Assembly (NCBI GenBank): GCA_018335585.1 | Contig: JAGXRZ010000062.1 | Span: 1-43,055 of the forward strand | Source: Selenomonadales bacterium | Lineage (GTDB): Bacteria; Bacillota; UBA994 | DNA: 43,055 nt | Direction: 5' to 3' | Part shown: positions 39,122 through 43,055 of the stretch, one piece after another | Layout of the letters: the number at the start of each line of letters is the position of its first letter | Position numbering within the stretch: the first letter of the stretch is position 1 | Notes under the pieces: generated by a model | Database searches by the model: none | The model's input: only the letters and a program-made list of their open reading frames with translations | Told to the model about the DNA's origin: nothing | Translations under genes and position numbers: made by a program

Positions 39122-39807
39122 GTCGCATTAATGTTGTTGTGGAGGGGCAGACCGAGGAGGCTTTTGTCACGCAGGTGCTCGCTCCCTATCTTGGCGCACA
39201 AGGCGTCTTCCTCACACCTAGGCGAGCCTATACCAGCAAGCGCGGAACTAAGTATCATAGAGGAGGTGTGACCACCTACTCTCTAGTCAAACGCGATATA
39301 GTCACTTGGCTTCGGCAAGACCAAGGCGCGTGGGTAACAACTATGCTGGACTTGTACCGGCTTCCTGACGACTTTCCCGGGCACCTAACTACATCATCTA
39401 GCCAAGACCCCTATGTGATTGCGAGTGCGCTAGAAGCGGCATTGGCTCAAGACATAAGCAGCCTTCGGTTCATCCCCTACATCCAGCTACACGAATTTGA
39501 GGCTTATCTGTTCTCAGACGTTTCTGCTATAGCCAGTTATTTCTTCGAATGTGAAGGTCTCAGAGACAACCTTAGTGCGATCAGAGATGGATACCATAGC
39601 CCAGAACACATTAACTCCAGACCTGGGCAGGCACCCTCCAAGCGACTCATGCAGCACGTACCTGCATATGACGCGTTAAAGAGAATAGCTGGGCCCGTGA
39701 TTGCGGAGAAAATCGGTCTCGCTGTAATCCGAAAGGAGTGTCTGCACTTTAACTCCTGGATTGAGCGCATGGTGGCCGTCACCCAGAAGCCCAGCGGAAC
39801 ACGTTAA
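39118..39807 (+). CDS. DUF4276 family protein, putative effector of the defence pair
   Basis: 229 residues. DUF4276 landmarks: NVVVEGQTEEAFV at the N terminus (TOPRIM-like Glu), MLDLYRLPDDFPG with the acidic DxY segment, IPYIQLHEFEAYLFSD, and PEHINSRPGQAPSKRLMQ. DUF4276 proteins have been likened to TOPRIM nucleases and recur beside ATPases such as the one overlapping upstream. The likely role is a nuclease or toxin kept inactive by the ATPase until phage infection; this is inference. ATG at 39118 overlaps the ATPase stop by 4 bases. No third gene belongs to the unit. Confidence 0.85.
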   Translation: MSRINVVVEGQTEEAFVTQVLAPYLGAQGVFLTPRRAYTSKRGTKYHRGGVTTYSLVKRDIVTWLRQDQGAWVTTMLDLYRLPDDFPGHLTTSSSQDPYVIASALEAALAQDISSLRFIPYIQLHEFEAYLFSDVSAIASYFFECEGLRDNLSAIRDGYHSPEHINSRPGQAPSKRLMQHVPAYDALKRIAGPVIAEKIGLAVIRKECLHFNSWIERMVAVTQKPSGTR

Positions 39808-39835
39808 CGTAAAGATGAGAGGAGCAAAACTCAAT

Positions 39836-40384
39836 ATGAAGCCAAGTTTGCCTCTATTTGTTAGAACAGCCCTAATGATTGCACTAGGAATCGCTCTCCC
39901 GTTTGCGTTTCACGGCATCCCTAATGCCGGACGCATATTCTTGCCGATGCACATCCCTGCCATTTTGGCCGGGTTGCTGTTTGGGCCACTTTCGGGTCTT
40001 CTGACCGGCGCGATAACGCCGCTGCTTAGCTCGCTCCTTACGGGCATGCCACCGCTAGCCCCTGTCCCCATTGCTGTGCAAATGAGCGTAGAGCTAGCGA
40101 TCTTTGGCTTATTGGCAGGGGTCTTGTATCGCGTTTTGCGCCAAAACCTCGTGCTTAGCTTAATTGTCGCGGTGTTTGGGGGCAGATTCGCCTATAGCGT
40201 CATCACGCTGGCGTTTTTCCCACTGGTTGGCCTGCGTCCGGCCCCGCTCGGCGTCGTCTTTGGTGCCGCGCTGACCATGGCTGTGCCTGGCTTGCTGCTA
40301 CAATTTGTGGCCATTCCTGCGGTCGTATTGGCATACGAAAAGCTCTATCCTACAAAGGCCAGAAAGCGAAACACCGCCCAGTAG
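39836..40384 (+). CDS. ECF transporter S component
   Basis: 182 residues from ATG 39836 (AGGAG about 11 bases upstream; ATG 39815 is an alternative that adds seven residues). Five to six membrane helices. The stretch NAGRIFLPMHIPAILAGLLF then GPLSGLLTGAITPLLSSLLT is typical of a group of ECF S components. The S component binds a vitamin or metal-cofactor precursor and would use a shared EcfAA'T module encoded elsewhere. Ligand not predictable. It is unrelated to the defence genes upstream. Its 3' 40 bases overlap the convergent hemolysin III gene. Confidence 0.8.
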   Translation: MKPSLPLFVRTALMIALGIALPFAFHGIPNAGRIFLPMHIPAILAGLLFGPLSGLLTGAITPLLSSLLTGMPPLAPVPIAVQMSVELAIFGLLAGVLYRVLRQNLVLSLIVAVFGGRFAYSVITLAFFPLVGLRPAPLGVVFGAALTMAVPGLLLQFVAIPAVVLAYEKLYPTKARKRNTAQ

Positions 40385-40995
40385 TGCAGCGCACTGCCAG
40401 CCAGGACAAAGAAATGCCAAAGCTCGTGAAAGCCAAATACGCCTGGGAGAAGCCTGGGCCAGCGCAAGCCATAGAATACTGCCCCCACGGTATAAGCTAG
40501 GCCTCCTAAGGCCAGAAAGATTAGTGCCCCAGCGGGGAGAGCTTGTACCAGCGGCACAGCTACTATAACCACCATCCACCCCAAAAGCAGATAGAACCCG
40601 AGATAGAGCCACCGCGGTGCGCTAAGCCATACGACGCGAAAGACCATGCCTAAAATGGCCAGTGTCCAAACGGCACCAAGCAGCCACTCACCGCCCCGCC
40701 TTTGTAGAGCTACAAGGCAGAAAGGTGTATACGTGCCGGCAATCAGCACAAAGACCATCATGTGGTCGATGCGGCGCAACCACTGCTTGACCTTTGTGCG
40801 GACGGCGGCTAAGTGATACACGGCCGAAGCGGAGTAGAGCAACACCAGGCTGATGCCAAAAACAAGGAACGAGGCTAAGTGCCGCGCGGTGCCATGCGCT
40901 AAGGCGACACTAATCAGGGGAATTAAGGCGACTACAGCCAAGACCGCTCCTGCCGCATGCGAAATGCCACTCGCCCAATCGGGCCTGCTGATCAC
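40345..40995 (-). CDS. Hemolysin III (PAQR/TrhA) family membrane protein
   Basis: 216 residues, seven membrane helices. Family motifs: LLYSASAVYHLAA (S-x-x-x-H), RIDHMMVFVLIAGTYTPF (Asp-His metal site region) and GFHELWHFFVLAGSALHYWA (H-x3-H). Members are distantly related to adiponectin receptors, and the conserved Asp/His residues bind zinc; TrhA influences membrane-lipid homeostasis in bacteria. The start is GTG 40995 with GGAGGTG upstream. The 3' end overlaps the convergent ECF S-component gene by 40 bases, an unusually long antisense overlap. No terminator separates them. Confidence 0.9.
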   Translation of the reverse strand: MISRPDWASGISHAAGAVLAVVALIPLISVALAHGTARHLASFLVFGISLVLLYSASAVYHLAAVRTKVKQWLRRIDHMMVFVLIAGTYTPFCLVALQRRGGEWLLGAVWTLAILGMVFRVVWLSAPRWLYLGFYLLLGWMVVIVAVPLVQALPAGALIFLALGGLAYTVGAVFYGLRWPRLLPGVFGFHELWHFFVLAGSALHYWAVFRFLAFVG

Positions 40996-41142
40996 TGGCG
41001 CACCTCCAATGCGATGTTCGAGGCTGACACGCTTATATTATTGACGATATCGAGAGCATAAAGTGTCTATTTGGGGACGGAGCGGAGAGTGTCTTGTGAT
41101 GGACGGAGGAGAGCGACATCTGCAGCTCCCGCTCGCTCGCAG

Positions 41143-42003
41143 CTACTCATACATACGCAGGTAATCCTTGACGTGCTGTCTGACCTTCTCGCGAGGCAGT
41201 GAAGCGATTTGTTGGATATCCAACTCGATCTCCTCAAGGTACAGCACGAACTCCCGGCCTAGGTAATAGCCTGCGTCACTTTTCCCCCCGATATGATTCC
41301 AGTTCCCGTAGAATTCAGAGACGGCTTCGCCAGCATCAACTCGTTCGCGGTACACCCCGCAGAGCCTAATGTGATTTTCTTTGCACCAGGCTAGCCAGCT
41401 TGCTCCGTAGCGCTGAAATGCCGGATAGCCGAGGACTAGTTCTTGGTAGCGCTCTGCGAACCCTTCGAGGTACAGCCTGAGGGAGCCGTCCTCAGCTGTT
41501 CCCTGCAGCAAGTCTAACCATTCCCGCTTACCGCGTAATGCTTGGTGCGCAACGTGGCAGATTTCGTGGGCCACTAGATATTGCAGCGAGGCGACGTCCG
41601 TCCAGCCGAGATCCGCGATGTTCTCAAGGCCAAACAAAATAGCTGACTCCCCTTCGTATTCGGTCACCCAGCCTGCACCGTTACCCAGCCCGATATAGAC
41701 GACTATGTTCACCTCTCCTACGCGTCCGAAGAAGTTGGCACCCCTCTCCGTGACCGACGGAAGAACTGCAAGCAAGTTGTCGTGCGCCATTTGCATCTTC
41801 TCTATGCTCCGACAGAGCCTTGGGAAGACGTGCGAAAAGAAGACTTCCCGCCAGTTGTCGCCGTACTCGCCTTGGCACAGCTCGCGAAGAGCTGGCCACG
41901 CAGAGATATAGCGCTCCCACTCCGCTAGCGCCTCTTCGGCAGAGCCGCTACAGCAAGTCTTAAGGTAAAGCTGAGCAGCGTCAAAGGTGTCGATTACTGT
42001 CAT
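41143..42003 (-). CDS. HExxH zinc metallopeptidase (DUF2268-like)
   Basis: 286 residues from ATG 42003 (AGGTGATG upstream; the open frame continues to 42186 only by running through the divergent gene). Motif LVAHEICHVAHQ, followed by YLEGFAERYQELVLG, whose Glu would be the third metal ligand as in gluzincins. The C-terminal YYLGREFVLYLEE helix resembles DUF2268 proteins (predicted Zn-dependent proteases). There is no signal peptide, so it is probably cytoplasmic. Divergent from the UppS-like gene with 103 bp between. No relation to hemolysin III is implied. A CG-rich 147-bp gap with no clear terminator follows downstream. Confidence 0.75.
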   Translation of the reverse strand: MTVIDTFDAAQLYLKTCCSGSAEEALAEWERYISAWPALRELCQGEYGDNWREVFFSHVFPRLCRSIEKMQMAHDNLLAVLPSVTERGANFFGRVGEVNIVVYIGLGNGAGWVTEYEGESAILFGLENIADLGWTDVASLQYLVAHEICHVAHQALRGKREWLDLLQGTAEDGSLRLYLEGFAERYQELVLGYPAFQRYGASWLAWCKENHIRLCGVYRERVDAGEAVSEFYGNWNHIGGKSDAGYYLGREFVLYLEEIELDIQQIASLPREKVRQHVKDYLRMYE

Positions 42004-42106
42004 GGCGGCATCACCTGACTTTCGAGTTTCTGGATGTCGCGCTCCTCCGTCCTCATCCTCCGTCTCTCTCCGTATAAGTTCCTTAAGCGCGGGGCACACC
42101 AAGGCT

Positions 42107-42751
42107 ATGCAGAGAAACAAGAGGTTCACCCGACTGCCAAAGCATATCGGCATTATTCCCGATGGGAACAGAAGATGGGCTGTCAAGAACGGCAGGCAGA
42201 AGCAGGACGGATACCAGCGGGGCTTAGAGCCGGGGCTCCTAGTGTATGAGATGTGCCTAGAGCTAGGGGTACCGGAGCTTACCTTTTATGGCTTTACCCA
42301 GGACAACACCAAGCGCCCCGCTGCCGAGAGATTGGCTTTTCAGCAGGCCTGCGTGGATGCTGTTAGGCTGCTCTCTAACCGCGATGCCTCCTTGCTCGTG
42401 ATGGGGGACCATACGTCGCACTTCTTCCCACCCGAACTTTCGGAGTATGTCCACAGGAAAGTCTTCGGCAAGGGTCTTATGCACATTAACTTCCTCGTTA
42501 ACTATGGCTGGAAATGGGATTTGTCGCATCTGACGAAAGCAAGCGGTGGTCGCATTGCTTCCCACGACATATCGCGCATTGACCTGATCATACGGTGGGG
42601 TGGCCGGAATCGGCTTAGTGGCTTTCTACCTTTGCAGTCCGTCTACTCAGACATCTACGTGGTAGATGATTATTGGCCGGACTTTAGACCAGAGCATTTG
42701 CAGAGGGCCTTGGAATGGTATCAGAAACAGGATATCACGTTGGGCGGATAG
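42107..42751 (+). CDS. Divergent UppS-like cis-prenyltransferase
   Basis: 214 residues, shorter than typical undecaprenyl diphosphate synthases (about 240-250). The substrate Asp is kept in HIGIIPDGNRRWA (Met replaced by Pro). Other positions vary: the S-x-E-N motif is FTQDNTKRP, NYGGRxD is NYGWKWD, and the Mg-site Glu becomes Asp in YSDIYV. R-x-GG and R-x-S are retained as IIRWGGRNRLSGF. Such a set suggests an active enzyme with a different chain length or acceptor, or a sub-functionalised paralogue. The ATG at 42107 lacks a good ribosome site, so the start is uncertain. The bidirectional terminator at 42755 follows directly. Confidence 0.8.
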   Translation: MQRNKRFTRLPKHIGIIPDGNRRWAVKNGRQKQDGYQRGLEPGLLVYEMCLELGVPELTFYGFTQDNTKRPAAERLAFQQACVDAVRLLSNRDASLLVMGDHTSHFFPPELSEYVHRKVFGKGLMHINFLVNYGWKWDLSHLTKASGGRIASHDISRIDLIIRWGGRNRLSGFLPLQSVYSDIYVVDDYWPDFRPEHLQRALEWYQKQDITLGG

Positions 42752-42754
42752 GCG

Positions 42755-42782
42755 AAAACCCCGAGCGTATGCTCGGGGTTTT
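42755..42782. terminator. Bidirectional terminator between uppS-like gene and 5S rRNA
   Basis: AAAACCCCGAGC (42755-42766) pairs perfectly with GCTCGGGGTTTT (42771-42782) around GTAT. The A and T flanks make it a terminator on both strands: for the prenyltransferase gene and for the rRNA operon ending with 5S. Confidence 0.95.
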
Positions 42783-42792
42783 CTAATTTTCT

Positions 42793-42910
42793 TCCGGCAG
42801 CGTCCTACTCTCCCGGGGACTTGCGTCCCAAGTACCATCGGCGCTGGAGGGCTTAACTGCCGTGTTCGGGATGGGAACGGGTGGGTCCCCTCCGCCATTG
42901 CCACCGGAAA
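42793..42910 (-). rRNA. rrf: 5S ribosomal RNA
   Basis: On the minus strand the sequence carries the universal 5S core CCCGTTCCCATCCCGAACAC, then GGCAGTTAAGCCCTCCAGCG and CGATGGTACTTGGGACGCAA. The terminal stem forms between TTCCGG near 42908 and CCGGAA near 42794. Length is about 118 nt. It is the last gene of an rRNA operon that enters from the right. The terminator at 42755-42782 lies 10 bases beyond its 3' end. Confidence 0.95.
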
Positions 42911-42916
42911 TGTGTT

Positions 42917-43003
42917 AATCTTGAATCTTGAATCTTGAATCGCGAATCATGAACTGTGAGCCGCAACCCGAAGGTCATGTTTCATGATTCATGTTTCATG
43001 ATT
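42917..43003 (-). repeat. Heptad-repeat mosaic, copy D (23S-5S spacer)
   Basis: Minus-strand order: ATCATGA and AACATGA alternating (42998-42973), then GGTTGCGGCTCAC, the anchor AGTTCATGATT (42955-42945), CGCGATT, and CAAGATT x3 (about 42940-42919). It has period 7, and shares its words with arrays A, B and C. Because it lies between 23S and 5S genes it must be transcribed in the rRNA precursor. Confidence 0.88.
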
Positions 43004-43009
43004 TCTCAG

Positions 43010-43055
43010 GCGCATCGTGCACCTTCAAAACTGAACAGTGGGAAGTTCACATTCA
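43010..43055 (-). other. 23S-5S spacer, conserved rRNA-operon segment
   Basis: The minus strand reads GTTCAGTTTTGAAGGTGCAC, a motif common in rRNA spacers of Firmicutes next to 5S or tRNA genes. It indicates that the 3' end of 23S rRNA lies just right of the window. No tRNA is present in the visible spacer. Confidence 0.6.

Noticed and set aside
42004-42186. Extension of the metallopeptidase frame upstream to 42186
   Set aside because: It would overlap the 5' half of the UppS-like gene on the other strand; the ATG at 42003 has a ribosome site.

Overview
This window looks like the chromosome of a spore-forming member of the Bacillota (Firmicutes), moderately GC-rich and clostridial in flavour. 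Three things point there. The block from 1645 to 13459 keeps the order of the Bacillus subtilis csfB-yaaO-tmk-darA-holB-ricT-rsmI-abrB-metG-tatD-rsmA region, with abrB opposed to its neighbours as in B. subtilis. A Gin/CsfB-like sigma-G inhibitor is present. Ribosome binding sites and sigma-A promoters are of the strong AGGAGG and TTGACA/TATAAT type. A 5S rRNA on the minus strand at the right end, with 23S-5S spacer beyond it, shows that an rRNA operon runs in from the right.

Layout. 1-1645: two small exported or membrane-anchored proteins of unknown role. 1645-13459: the housekeeping block (YkuK, RsmA, TatD, MetG, AbrB, RsmI, an NHL beta-propeller protein, RicT, HolB, DarA, Tmk, a YaaO-type decarboxylase, Gin). 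13504-15609: a MATE exporter and a divergent acetyltransferase. 15645-25720: a ten-gene minus-strand catabolic operon with its own GntR regulator: AroD, an HMG-CoA lyase-type enzyme, an acylating aldehyde dehydrogenase, a TPP enzyme, a cupin, a complete tripartite tricarboxylate transporter (TctC, TctB, TctA) and AroE. 25989-29444: an MFS transporter and a two-component system. 29839-32909: an ECF sigma factor with two tandem RsgI-like proteins carrying acidic tails. 33046-34778: an ABC exporter. 34857-37906: a serine hydrolase and a second ECF sigma/zinc anti-sigma operon. 38018-39807: a two-gene ATPase/DUF4276 unit resembling known phage-defence pairs. 39836-42751: an ECF-transporter S component, a hemolysin-III protein, an HExxH peptidase and a divergent UppS-like prenyltransferase. 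42793-43055: 5S rRNA and rRNA spacer.

The most unusual structure is non-coding. Three intergenic regions (5753-6081, 15016-15160, 29499-29781) and the 23S-5S spacer (42917-43003) are mosaics of short tandem repeats, nearly all with a period of 7 bp, built from a shared set of words. The same words recur in both orientations. All four sites carry the 11-mer AGTTCATGATT, and the 5753-6081 and 29499-29781 copies present at least five different word blocks in the same order when read in the same orientation. They therefore behave like copies of one dispersed modular element, not independent microsatellites. The three protein-flanked copies all lie between divergent genes and abut promoters. Heptanucleotide short tandemly repeated repetitive (STRR) sequences are known from filamentous cyanobacteria; I do not know of an ordered multi-word version described in this kind of bacterium.
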